DNA from: Terfezia claveryi
Lineage: Eukaryota; Ascomycota; Pezizomycetes; Pezizales; Pezizaceae
Length of the DNA stretch: 64,000 nucleotides
Direction of reading: 5' to 3'
Assembly (NCBI GenBank): GCA_015179025.1
Contig: WHUX01000002.1
Location: 868,001-932,000 of the forward strand
Position numbers and translations under genes: made by a program. Of the stretch, positions 48,951 through 60,342 are shown in pieces; position 1 is the stretch's first letter; every line of letters starts with the position of its first letter. The notes beneath the pieces were generated by a model that was given only the letters and a program-made list of their open reading frames with translations, was not told where the DNA came from and ran no database searches.

Positions 48951-51900
48951 ACCATCTCCACCCCCACAAAGAGTTAGAGAGGATGCCTCCTGCTGCTAGG
49001 CCCTATATAGGAATTTAGGAAAAGGTGGAACTAATGGGTTAGGAGAGTGGTGAATAGTTGATACGTTGTGTTGTTTGTTAGTAGTCGATTGAACTGAATT
49101 ACCCTCAACTTAGCGCATTTCAGCTGATATCTTTGTGGATTTTGTTGGAGCATCGCCCATCTTTTTCCCTTTAATTTCCAACATTAAGTAGTTACGAGTT
49201 TATGGTAAGTATTTAAGGAGTTATAAGTACATGTACTTTGGCCTTCGCAGCCCACTCCAATAGAGCAAATAGTAAAGGTTCCTCTAGAACATGTGTTTTT
49301 ATGCGGTAGTCTACTCAACGGAGATCAACTTATGGTTTATTGTTCTCGTTTGAATAAGAACCGAATGCGCCCTGTGCTCTAAATTAAATCTTCAGTTAAG
49401 TCTGCTTAGTAAGATCGAAATCACACTTCTCAGCATTCAAGTCATCAACCTGCCATCAGCGGAGAGTGTTGCTGAACTACATTTGGGGCATCATAGAGCG
49501 GCTCATACATGTGCTGAAGGAGCTTCTCGAAGACGACATTGTATTAGAGCTGTTGGACGAGGTGTTGGGAATTTATAGAAAGATATTGGCACGCTGCTAT
49601 TTGCCTGCTCGACGGAGTGCTGGGAAGCATCATGCAAGTTGGATATCGATCTTGTAGAACTTGATTAGGAATCTACATCTTCCTTCACCCAGTTCCGAAC
49701 TCGAGTGGGCTTTCCTTTTCAGATGTTATTGATGTGATGGTGTTGTTCCTTTGTTGGTTGATCTGCAATATTGGGTGAGGTCGTGATGTTGACTAAGGTG
49801 CTGATTTAAAATGTCGTTAAGGGTCCCAAGTCTTACTCCGAATAAGACTCTGGCCAATGAGCGATGCCGAGGCGCTACGTAATTGACCTTAGCTTTATGG
49901 AAATAACAATTGACCGTTACTGTATAGTTTACAACATCTGCTCGCAACACGACTTATATTTGCTCGCCATCAAACTGTTATAAACTTGAAACCATGACTA
50001 ATTGTGTGTCCACGCTCCCTACATACCCAGAGAGTACCCATATCGTTTTTACAATAGGTACCCTTTCTACAATATTTTGTTTATTTAGTAAGTACCTCTT
50101 CTATCTATATCTCTAGTCTCGGTACAGACCCCTATCCATATGGGGGGCTCGATCTTCGATAGGCCTAGAAATTGGTTAGTCTCATTTAGAAGGTGAAGTA
50201 ACGAATGTACAATCCTTCATGCAACAGTTATGTGTGGTTGCGCCACGGTTTCATAGCTGCGTCGCCATCAAAGTAGTCACCTTAAGAATAACGGTGTGGC
50301 TTTTACTGTAGCAATGGACATGGTCTGGCGACAATATGGATGTACCTGGAATGTTTGGGACCCCACCAAAACTTGATCCAACCAACTTTTTTAAGTTTCT
50401 AGCCTTCTAGGAGAAGGGGACTTGCTAAAGGAATATGTTAGAATGGCTCACTTGGATATATAGCAGTACCTCTAGTGGACGATTAATAGTTCGCCGAATT
50501 ACTCAGAGTCAAAGTCAGTGGACACATGAATGGGAACTGTGACTGCAAACAGCATTTTCCTTCTATAAGAACAGCAGCGAGTACCCTATGTTTTAGACAA
50601 TCCGCATCACGACCATTCTTATAGTGCAACCCAAATAATGGATATCACTACATCCATACCCTTTGCCTCGTACTTGAAGCTCCATGTCCCGTCCTATAAC
50701 ATATATAACTTCAGTCAGAGAACGTTGTGGAGAATGGGTGGGTCACAAGCCTTATCATTATTCCAGTATGCTCCGCACGCACTGTGCATACCTCTCCTGC
50801 CAACGCCGGCCCCATCAGAACCAGTGGTGGAAGGCTTTGATGACAGGTGCTGGATGATGGTAGAATTAACGGCGAATTTATATGGGCATCCGGAAGCCTT
50901 TTCTGGGGTCGATTCCGAGCACAGGGAGCGAAGGATGGTGGTCTATCGATGGTCAACATGGTGAACATTTGTACGAATGGGGAGATATATGGACAATTAT
51001 GATATTGTTCCATCCTTCGGTTCTGCCATGTTCGTACTTCTCGACTTTATCGAAGGCTGAATTGCATGCCTACAGACCGCAGATAAGCCGATGGAAGGGC
51101 ACAGCTATCATGACTAGTACGAGGAACGTACATCGCTGCAAATCTGCTTCAGCCTCGTAATTGGGACGGGCTAAATGCAGGGAAAGTAGTTAGCTAACGC
51201 TACACCGGCAACAGAGGGATCTGGACCTCACCGATTGAGCAGGCTTTACAGTTGGAGCGTCAGCACCCATATTTTTATTGCTCCTATCGTGTCGCTTTGG
51301 CCGGGTGAGCTTGTTAACAATGATATCTTGTTGGTAAAAAGGTTAATGTGTGCGGAGGTGGGGGAGATTGAAGCTCTGTTCACACCTTCGATCCCCAGCA
51401 GGGTAGCAGAAGGCTTAGTGTGATCGAGAGAGGTAAATGTAATGGAGGAGCTTGGCAGAAATACATGAATGTACAGGAATATACAAATGTCTACTACACT
51501 AGGGATTAGTAAAGTAACTTACTTTCTTGTTAACTAAGTTGCCATCAACTTCCGAGGTTACCATAGCAACCATTTGTTAGTAAATAAAAATAGTCCTAAC
51601 CGTAAACCTCAAGACTACCTCTTCCACTCTTGTAACAACACATTAACACTTGAGATATGGCTTCTTTTGATCAAAATCTTCCTTACACTACAGAGTGCGT
51701 TACAGCTAGTACTGTCGAACAAGCCCAAATTACCACTTTACAACCATCGATATCAAGCAGCCAAGAGTTCAACTTTCACATGAAGACAAAGTCAAGCGTG
51801 TCCGCCTTTGTATCAAAAATAAAATAAAAGAAGACCGCGCTGATATCTTAAATGTACTGCGTACCAAAATGGGCAAAGCACCGCTGCTGCTGTCGCTGTG

Positions 51901-51984
51901 GTTTCTGCCATAGGGACGATGTTATAATCTGACGGTCCTCCGTCGACTGAGCACCAACACTAACATAGCATTAAAGTTCTAAAA

Positions 51985-52027
51985 CCTCTTCATGTCTGGT
52001 TGGCACAACCTCTCGTAGCCTCTTCAT
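51985..52027 (+). repeat. TAGTCTGG-family insertion (25 nt) with perfect 9-bp duplication
   Basis: CCTCTTCAT at 51985..51993 and 52019..52027 flanks a 25-nt insert that begins GTCTGGTTGGCACAA and continues with CCTCTCGTAG. Confidence 0.82.
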
Positions 52028-52640
52028 TATTAATGATATAATCCGCTAACTTTTGGTATATATTTGCTTAGTAACGATACACATAACGATAACAAGAAAG
52101 CTTCTACTACTGTACATACAATACAAAATAAGTTAGGTACAGTACAACCCAGGTAACCAGGCAATCTCCATAAGTGAGGTTTGAGGGCTTGCCATTAGGC
52201 GCACGACGACAATCGAAATATCCAGGTACTGTACTCCGTACTCGTGCTACATACAGCGAGGTTGCAAAAAATAGCATACAGCTTGCGTAAGAGGTTTGTG
52301 CATATCCTATCCCTACTCCTGACACGCATAATTTGGGCTTAGATAAGTATGTACCTAGTACCGCTAGTCAGATTTGTACTAGCCGCTGTTTGATGCATTG
52401 AATCTAATTCAAGCGCGCTGCATGCTCAGGCCTTTATGCAGCGCATGAACATTTTTGCCTCCTAGCTGTATAGAGGATGGCTTGTAAGTATGTACATAAC
52501 CGTTAGTTAAAATGTATGCGGCAAATGTAGCTGTCACAGAATTAGGTGAAATGCACACCAACTAGGTAGCAGGGCGCTTCGGTGGGCCATTATTGAGACT
52601 GAATTAAACCCGCTGTTCTCTGACATCTACTTTGCGGGTA

Positions 52641-52654
52641 GTGCAACCAGACTA
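52641..52654 (-). repeat. isolated core GTGCAACCAGACTA
   Basis: Reverse-oriented core lacking one base pair of the consensus. Flanks are only weakly similar (CTTTGC / CTTCGC), so the duplication is not convincing. Confidence 0.45.
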
Positions 52655-52903
52655 CTTCGCTATTCTTGAAGATCGAAAGCTTGAATGATACCTAAATCAA
52701 ACCATCTCTAACCAGTCACAAGTAGTCTCGTGCCATCGCTATAGATCATCGCTTCGCTTAACGCAGACATCAACGGTTCGCCTTATCCATCTTTGATCGC
52801 CTGATCAAAGTTGGGTGGAAAAAAATCAAACTGAACTGACGAGAAAACAACAGACATTCATACAGATAAGAGAACGCGACTGTAGTAAACCTTACTTACA
52901 CTC

Positions 52904-53432
<529 letters not shown>

Positions 53433-53935
53433 AGATTTACCTGAACGGTTTTTCACGAATCAAACAGTAGGGCCCTGTCTTCGGATATGTACACAGTGGT
53501 ATTCAGGCTAGAGGGCATATACACTGCTCCTTTTAGCAACTGGGCGATATGGAATTGATTGGTATCATTATATGGGCTCTGGACGGTAGAGGCAGATATC
53601 AAGAGCACTGGAAATGCCATGGGAATGAGGTGGATCACGAATTGTGCCCAGGGTATTTTTGTTTCCCCGGCGCATGTAAATTTATGGTATTCTTTCTGTT
53701 TTCTTTGTTCTTGATATTATATCATACTCCGAAAGTATTGCAGTATATCCAGCATCCTGTTATCTTTGTTAAATAGGCTTTTATTTTTCGTATGACGATT
53801 TGTACAAGTTATATGTTGGGCATCCTTACTAAGCTGATATTATCTTTTTCTGACTCGAGACGTATCAGATTAGCGGTGTCTGTCATTGATTGACAAGGAT
53901 TGCAACCAGGCAATTGCTAATCTTTTCCAATCCCA

Positions 53936-54727
53936 GAATCATACGAGTCAAAGTTCAAAAGACCCTCGAGGTACTCCTTCAGAAGGTAAGAACGCTTACT
54001 GACTGACAATTACCCTGAGACGATCTTACAACCTCCACAGGCAGCCGATGGAGCCACTGGTGCTGCTGCTGCTGTTTCTGGTGCAAAAATGTCCTCGCAC
54101 TGGATGGGCAATCTCCTCATTCACCAAGAATTTTTTCCAAGGCAGTTGGGGAGCTGGAATCTACTAACAACATTGCTGCATCTACATTAAATGGATCATC
54201 CGAAATGGGGCCTAGAACCTTCAATAGGCAAGCTAGGTGTTCCAACCCCTACTACGCCTCAGTCCGCACCATCATTGAATCTACGAAAATTATTTACTGC
54301 CCCCAAAATGCATAAAACTATCAACTTTCCTTGGCGAAGACGATAATGAGGATAATGATTCTGATGCATGGGGAGACTTGGAAGAGGAGAACTTTTTTGA
54401 GGCGCCTGCCACTAAGTCCCCGGCAAGGAAGATTTCAGAAAACAAAGAGCTTAATTTTGTGAGTTTGATACAACCAAAGAAAAAGGAATTACTGAAGGGA
54501 TTGTCGAAGCCTGCTACTATGACCAAGACCAGTGTGGTTACAAGCCCGAAAGTACCAGCGAAGGCCCCCGTACAAAACCAGTGATTGGCTCAAGCACTAC
54601 AGTAAAGGCAGCGACTAATTAAGTAGCTAAGAACCTTGTGATAGTACCATTGAATAAATCAGTGGCAAAGAATGCGGATGAGAAAGATGGATGGGGTAAT
54701 TATGATGGATGGGACGACGGCTGGTAA
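53936..54727 (+). pseudogene. 5'-truncated, frame-broken Scy1/Cex1 (SCYL1-type) pseudokinase remnant
   Basis: Only the C-terminal part of a SCYL1/Cex1-type gene is present. A HEAT-type end (IRVKVQKTLEVLLQK) is followed by an intact-looking intron (53986..54040), then AADGATGAAAAVSG. Next come linker pieces in shifting frames (ELESTNNIAASTLNGSS; MHKTINF; EEENFFEAPATKSPAR) and the acidic Trp tail DGWGNYDGWDDGW ending at 54727. At least three frame breaks are needed to follow it, including one at a T run near 54131 and others near 54325 and 54575. No kinase domain or preceding HEAT repeats are seen upstream, where Vtc1 ends at 53432. The family name rests on the order of these segments; a functional copy presumably lies elsewhere. 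Confidence 0.55.
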
Positions 54728-56328
54728 CGGAGGTGCATGGGCGTAGTACTGGTGGTATGATTTGTAGTTCTTTCGCCATACAGGATGATCTTGATCACAG
54801 GGCTATCTCAGCGTTCTTTCAGAGTATTTGGATGTTTTTTTAGCACATAATTGTGCTCAAATATAACACAGCGAGTGTGTACACGCTCATACTCAAAAAC
54901 TCGTAAAGGGCAAGTGAGAGGGGGTTTGTGAACTATAGGGGATCACCGAAGGTTCTTAGTTCAAGTCTATGGTGGTTTTTTGGTAGAAATTTTTTTGTTA
55001 GATCGGATATCACTTGAGGGTAACCAGCATTTTTCTTAAAAACATATATTACAAAAAAAAAAAAAAAAAAAAAAACTCAAGAACCACGAGGGAGGGGCAA
55101 ATTAACCTGCCCCACTCCTGCTCTCTATATACAGATAGACGAACTGAACGTGAAGGGAGAAATCACAGAGGCTATAATCTGAGAAGCCCGTCTGTTATTT
55201 AGGAATTGATAGTGAAGAGCCGTCTCGCTTCTCAAATGTTTTATAGAGAACTCTTCTACAGAATCTCATGCTACTTCAACCTCACCTTCTTTAGACCAAC
55301 TAGGTCCTCCCTAGACTCGGCTGCTGGGGGGAGGTACAGGTAGTCAAAAGGTGTGATAGCTAGCATTCCCATGGACATCTAAAGAAGAGAAAAACCCACA
55401 TACCGGCTCTGTCTTCATGATAAGTTTTCGAGGGTGTTTTACCTTTTACTTATCCCTCTATGCCACGTACGCAGCTTACTCTGTGAATTAGAGTCATGTT
55501 TACCCTGAACTAATTTTGACCAAGTAAATATTGCTGTCTCTAACTGAGCAAATAAGTATCAGACTTGCATACCTGATGGATTTGTGGTAATATGATGATT
55601 ATAATAGTGCATATTGTGAGATATAAAAATTCCTGCCCTGAGTGGTCCTGTGAAGAGCACTTGTTCTACTTCCTAACAAAAGCGTAGGGAGATGTTAACA
55701 CTAGACCCCATATAAGATTCACTTGTGAATATCAAAAATACACTTTACCTATTTAAATCTAGTTCTAGTCACTTTTGCATCTCCATAAGTACTACTGTAG
55801 CGCGTTGTAAAGATGTGGAGCACCCTTAAGCGCCAACTAACTACCTATGTTTTTCTAAATCCCCCATTTCTTAAAATCCTTTGGTTTATCTAAGAAAGTA
55901 TCAAAATAAACAGACTATAAACTAAAACGCCCACACAATAAAAGCCCAGTACATCAGTTTCTACTCCTTGGTATATGCACTCATGATGGAAGGGTCCCAG
56001 AAAAGATCTCTAAACCATAATACAAGCCACAAAATTAAAGAAATCAGCCAAGCTTAGTCACAAATAAAAAATTAAAGAAAAGATATCTCACAGACACAGA
56101 CACATATCACTCAAACCCCATATAAAAACCAAACCAAACATGGCTTGCTATGTCAAGCAACGATATTTCCAACAAAGAGAAAAAACGAAAGTGAGAAGAA
56201 TGAATGCCCTTCGGTTCACCCTATTCCTTCCCCACAATACCCCCAATGGTCCATCAATTTAACTATCCCCCCATTTACTCCATACTACCAAATTTTCATT
56301 CTACCCAATTATCCCGTTCCATAAAAAA
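54728..56328. other. non-coding interval
   Basis: About 1.6 kb, A+T-rich, with an A run of about 24 near 55053. It separates the pseudogene from the shugoshin stop. No coding features. Confidence 0.5.
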
Positions 56329-58512
56329 TTAACCAATCCTCCCGAGGTTCAGTGCAGTTTCAACCATCATGGTCCTCCGTCTTTCCGCCTTCCCCCCACC
56401 AAAACTACTCCTTCCCCTCTCTCTCTCTTCCGGTGCCTCTTCTGCAAACGACATCCTCTTTCCGTTTCTCGAGCTGTACGCAACTTCATCCTCCTCTCCC
56501 TCACTGTCCTCCTCGCCCTTTACCCCCTGTTCGCGCTGCATCGTCTTCTCTGGGCTCAAGATCCGATACTCGTAAACATCGGCCGTTTGTACCGACCTCC
56601 TCCTGCTACTCGCAGCATCATCATACTGCCGCGCCGCCCTCTCCCTCTCCACTATCTCCTCTTGCTCACCCTCCCCCCCTTTCGCCCCATTCCCCTCAAT
56701 CTCACTCTCCACACTTGTCGCGCGACTCGTCCTATCCGCACTCCCCTCTCTCAACTTCCTCGACGAGCTCGAAATCCGCGGCTTCTTAGTCTTTTCTGAC
56801 TCTACCGTCTCCCTCCGCATCTTCGTATTCAACCTCGGCAGCGCATAGTTAATCGGCTGAGCCGACGCGCGCCGCGACACCCTTCCCCCAGCAATACCAG
56901 AAGCCTGCGCTTCATTTTCCGCCCCCTTCAATTCTGAACCAATCTCCCTTACCTTGGGCCTCTCCAAGTTCAAATCCATTGGTTTGAGCTGAAGGTCCGA
57001 GATCTTTTCCCCTAGTAACGGGTGTTGTTTGATTGGGCACAAAAACCCCATATTCGCCGTTTTCGCCCCAAGAGCTTTCCTCTGCGCCCCCGCTCCACCA
57101 ATCGAGCTCCTATCCTTCCTCGGTTTCGGCGAAAGGTCAATCTCCGCAAACTCCTCTGCGTCAAATACAGTTCTCTTCTCCATCTGCGGCGCAAGCAGGA
57201 CATTCCCACTAACCCCCGCAAGGCTAACCCTCTTTTTCCTCTCTTCAACTATCCCCGCAAAGCCAAGTGCAGCAGACTTCTCCTCGGTCCGCTTGTTCTC
57301 CTTGCCACTCTCTCCACTCTCACTTCCCCCGCTTAGTCTCCTATTGCCTTCTTCAACCTTACTCCATGGTTCACTACTTAGCCTCCTCAGCACCTCGTCT
57401 GCCGCCGCCTCTGCATTAGTACTTGGGATGGCCTTCCCCCCTTCCCTCCTCTCTGATGCCTTAAACAAGAATGCATCGTCGCCTCCCTCCCCAGTGATGT
57501 CAAAACTAATCCTCCTTCCATCAGCCACAGGGGAGATGTCTGTAAGCTCAAATTTCCTCTTGGGAGGCTTATTCTCCGCAGGAGGAGATGGCCTTGATGT
57601 ACGAATGGGGAGGTCGAGGGTGGAGAGTTTGGTAGGGGAGACTTCGCTAGAAGAGGTGGCGGTGGTGATGGAGGAATTGACGGATGTACTGTCTCGGCGG
57701 CGGCGGCGGGGGCGCATGTCAAGGAAGGCTGAGAGTGGCGGGTCGGGGGCATCATTGTCCGAATCGTTTCCATCGACGGTGCTGGGACCCGTGCAAGTGT
57801 GTGTGCGTCTAGGGGAGAGGATTGGAACGTCTTCCATGCTGTAGATACGGTCAGATTAGGAATTGAGAGGGTCCTACTGCAGCTAGGACATACCTCAAGG
57901 ACTTTCTCGGATAGGCCACATCCTCCCTTATGGCCTCCAAGCCCACCTGCTCCTGCTCCAACTTTAAAAGATATTCATTCCTCCACACCCTCTCTTCTAC
58001 CGGCTTCGGCCCCGTGACAATCTTGCCATTACCTCCACCCACATGAGGGATTGCACCTAATCCACCAACCAACTTCATCATCTCCTGGATTTTCCTTTCC
58101 AATTCTCGCTTTGTAGCAGAGATATTGGAAAGAATCTTTGCAGAGTGGTTGCGGCGGTCGAGCTCGACGGTGAGCCTAATGACCTGTTCTCGTAGAGCAA
58201 TGTTCTCTTCTAGAAGCTGGGCCGCTTCGGTCTCGAGGGTACGGATACGGATGGACTGAGTGGAGTTTGCACTGTATGGGGGTTTAGTTAGCAAATCGTA
58301 AATGGTATTACTCCAAGTCAGCATTTGCGGAACGGAAGGGAAGGGTATTCACCGAGCAATCTCCCGGTTCTGGCGGATGTATCTTTTCTTGACTGTAAGT
58401 TGTCAGTAGGACGACCAATGGCATGCAGTGTGCTTAGGGAGGGGGAAAAGCATGACGTACGCGCTTCGACGGATTCCCCTCCCGGAGGCTGAGGGTCATT
58501 AAGTCTGGCCAT
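56329..58512 (-). CDS. SGO1: shugoshin
   Basis: Centromere protein that protects cohesin and helps sense tension through PP2A and the chromosomal passenger complex. Four exons, 58512..58461, 58392..58353, 58271..57894 and 57838..56329, give 659 aa. Splicing of the first three assembles the conserved N-terminal coiled coil: VEALKKRYIRQNREIARANS, then TQSIRIRTLETEAAQLLEEN and IALREQVIRL. Near the C-terminus is the basic SGO motif (GGRVSRRASAQPINYALPR followed by LNTKMRRET), the histone/centromere-binding element. The middle is Ser/Lys-rich and disordered, as usual. The final residues TMMVETALNLGRIG precede the stop. The gene is divergent from DAD2. Whether this is the sole fungal shugoshin or an Sgo2-type paralogue cannot be told here. 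Confidence 0.93.
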
Positions 58513-59057
58513 GGCTCGTCTAGGGGGGAGGGAGAATAGGTTGGCCGTCGTGTTGTTTTTGGGGGGTTGTTTGGGGTACTGTGTGAAGTAACCAGTGCAG
58601 CCCCGCAAGCCCTCTGACTGCAAGCCAGCAAGCCCTAGGTATTAGGGGTCTAGGTGTAGAGGCTGCTGAAAGGTTTGCAGAGCGTGTAAGAACAAAGGAG
58701 TGCTGTGCTTGCGGGGAAGGGTATGGGGGTATTGTCAAAGCAAGAGTATACGAGTGGGTGAAGTGAGGGGGGAGGGGGGAGGGGGAGCTTGGGAAGGGGA
58801 ATATTAATTTAATCCAAGGACAAGGAAAGTACAAAAGTAAAAGTAAACATCGCTAAGCCCAAAAGCGCTCTTTATTTACATTTCGTCGCCGTGGTTACGG
58901 GTACGAGTAAACTTCAGCAAGGGCAGGCGGATCTAACTGTTAGGTACATATTTGATGGATTAGGTAGGGGACAACATCGTACCTAATACCCGTATATCTG
59001 AAGTCATAAACCAACCACCCGATACACCTCCTGTGAAGCACCGGTAGACCCGCTGCA
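58513..59057. promoter_or_regulatory. shared promoter interval of SGO1 and DAD2
   Basis: 545 bp between divergent start codons of two centromere/kinetochore genes. It contains G-rich and purine-rich runs (58765..58800), but no factor site I can name. Confidence 0.5.
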
Positions 59058-59669
59058 ATGGCCTACAACCCCCCCCGCTACTCCAGCACCTCCAACAACC
59101 CCCACCTCCGTACGTCCTCCTCCTCCTCCCCCCCACCTGGAATGTTCTCCTCGCAGCAGCCCCACTCGCCCGCCCTGGCACAGCGCATCAGTGAAAAGAA
59201 GCAGGAGCTTGAGAACCTTATCGAGCTGCGCGACCTCAGCGCAGCGCTGGCCCAGCAGATGGAGATGCTGGAGGAGAAGCTGGGCACGCTGGCAGATGGC
59301 ACTGAAGGTACAAGTGCTCTACATCTCGCACATTGCTGCAAATTGCTGTAAATTGCTCCAGCCTTGCTGATTTGCTTGCTTTATGCAATAGCTGTCGCTC
59401 ATGTATTGGCCAATTGGCAAAATGTACTCCGTGCAATATCAATGGCGTCTAGTGAGATCCTCCCCCGGCTCCATTCCCCCCAGAGCTAAGCAGTCCCCAT
59501 CACAGCACCCCTCTCAAGACTACAAAAGCCGGCTGCAGTTAAAGATCCCTTCACGCAGCAACAGACATCGCTAGAGCCCATAGTGGAGCCGCAGGCCAAA
59601 ATCGCTATGCCCATCACCCTCGTCCGCATACCCACACAGCACTACCAAAACGTCGCGAATCCTCGCTGA
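59058..59669 (+). CDS. DAD2: DASH/Dam1 complex subunit Dad2
   Basis: Subunit of the fungal DASH ring, which couples kinetochores to microtubules. Three exons, 59058..59307, 59392..59451 and 59494..59669, give 161 aa. The core is LAQRISEKKQELENLIELRD, then LSAALAQQMEMLEEKLGTLA and DGTE. Exon 2 adds AVAHVLANWQNVLRAISMAS, the classic Dad2 stretch. Exon 3 carries the conserved tail ITLVRIPTQ. The second intron (59452..59493, 42 nt) is short. Using AAG at 59490 as acceptor instead would change one residue and keep the frame. The Ser-rich N-terminal ~30 residues are variable. Confidence 0.92.
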
Positions 59670-59941
59670 TGCCCACACAACCTGACTTTGCACTATGCAC
59701 GTTTCATTCAGACGGAGTTTTGGCACACGGCGGGCTTTGCTATTTACTGGCTGTAGCTTAACCATATCATAATCTCACAAAAGACATCAGCGAGTGGCGT
59801 CGCTTCAGGCACAGTCACATGGCCCAGCACAAAAACTCCCTTGCAATGCACTTACAAACAGACCAGTAAAAAGTAAGCCCTCGCAACAACTAAAGCAATA
59901 TGTAAAAATATACACCGAATAGGAAGAAGCATCCTGTATCC

Positions 59942-60307
59942 CTACGCATTATTCCGTCCAATGTCCATAAAATCCCCCGTTGTCCTGCCCCCTCCGTTGT
60001 GGCCTCCCCGCCGGTTCCTACGAAAAATACAGACGAACAATCCAGCATTCGAACAAAATGAGAAAAGTGTAGAAATAATCATTTCCAACTGACCATCTTT
60101 CCTCCTCTTAGCAACAGTAGATTGCCCATCCAACTGTGCCTTATTCCGTACAGCAATTGGCCTCACCCACCTCTGCGTCCTATTCAGTTTATCGAAAAAA
60201 AGATGGACGTCTGGCAGATTGTTTTCTCTCTTGGAAGTCGCCTTCGTCTCCGCCCCGCCTCCCCCAACATAAAATAGCTCAAGACTTCCAAAATGTGAAC
60301 CCGTAGC
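59942..60307 (-). CDS. coding-like fragment downstream of PBP1, unassigned
   Basis: After a plausible acceptor (CATTTAG|GCT) at 60307 an open minus-strand frame runs for about 70 codons to a GTCAGT donor at 60093. Its sequence looks coding: GSHFGSLELFYVGGGG, LPDVHLFFDKLNRTQRWVRP, IAVRNKAQLDGQ. A second part follows an acceptor at 60018, but the frame across that join is uncertain. There is no in-frame ATG, so an upstream exon is required, and the only sequence upstream is PBP1. It is either an alternative C-terminal exon of PBP1 or part of an overlapping gene. I do not recognise the family. Confidence 0.4.
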   Translation of the reverse strand, partial: ATGSHFGSLELFYVGGGGAETKATSKRENNLPDVHLFFDKLNRTQRWVRPIAVRNKAQLDGQSTVAKRRKDGQLEMIISTLFSFCSNAGLFVCIFRRNRRGGHNGGGRTTGDFMDIGRNNA

Positions 60308-60342
60308 CTAAATGTCAGACTGTTACGCGAACACATTCCCTA

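Larger units (their letters stand above)
48401..52903. other. non-coding interval
   Basis: About 4.5 kb without a supportable gene; ORFs up to 108 codons (50638..50964) show no features. It contains TAGTCTGG-family copies at 48548, 48901, 51985 and 52641. It includes the promoter sides of NUP133 and VTC1. Confidence 0.5.
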
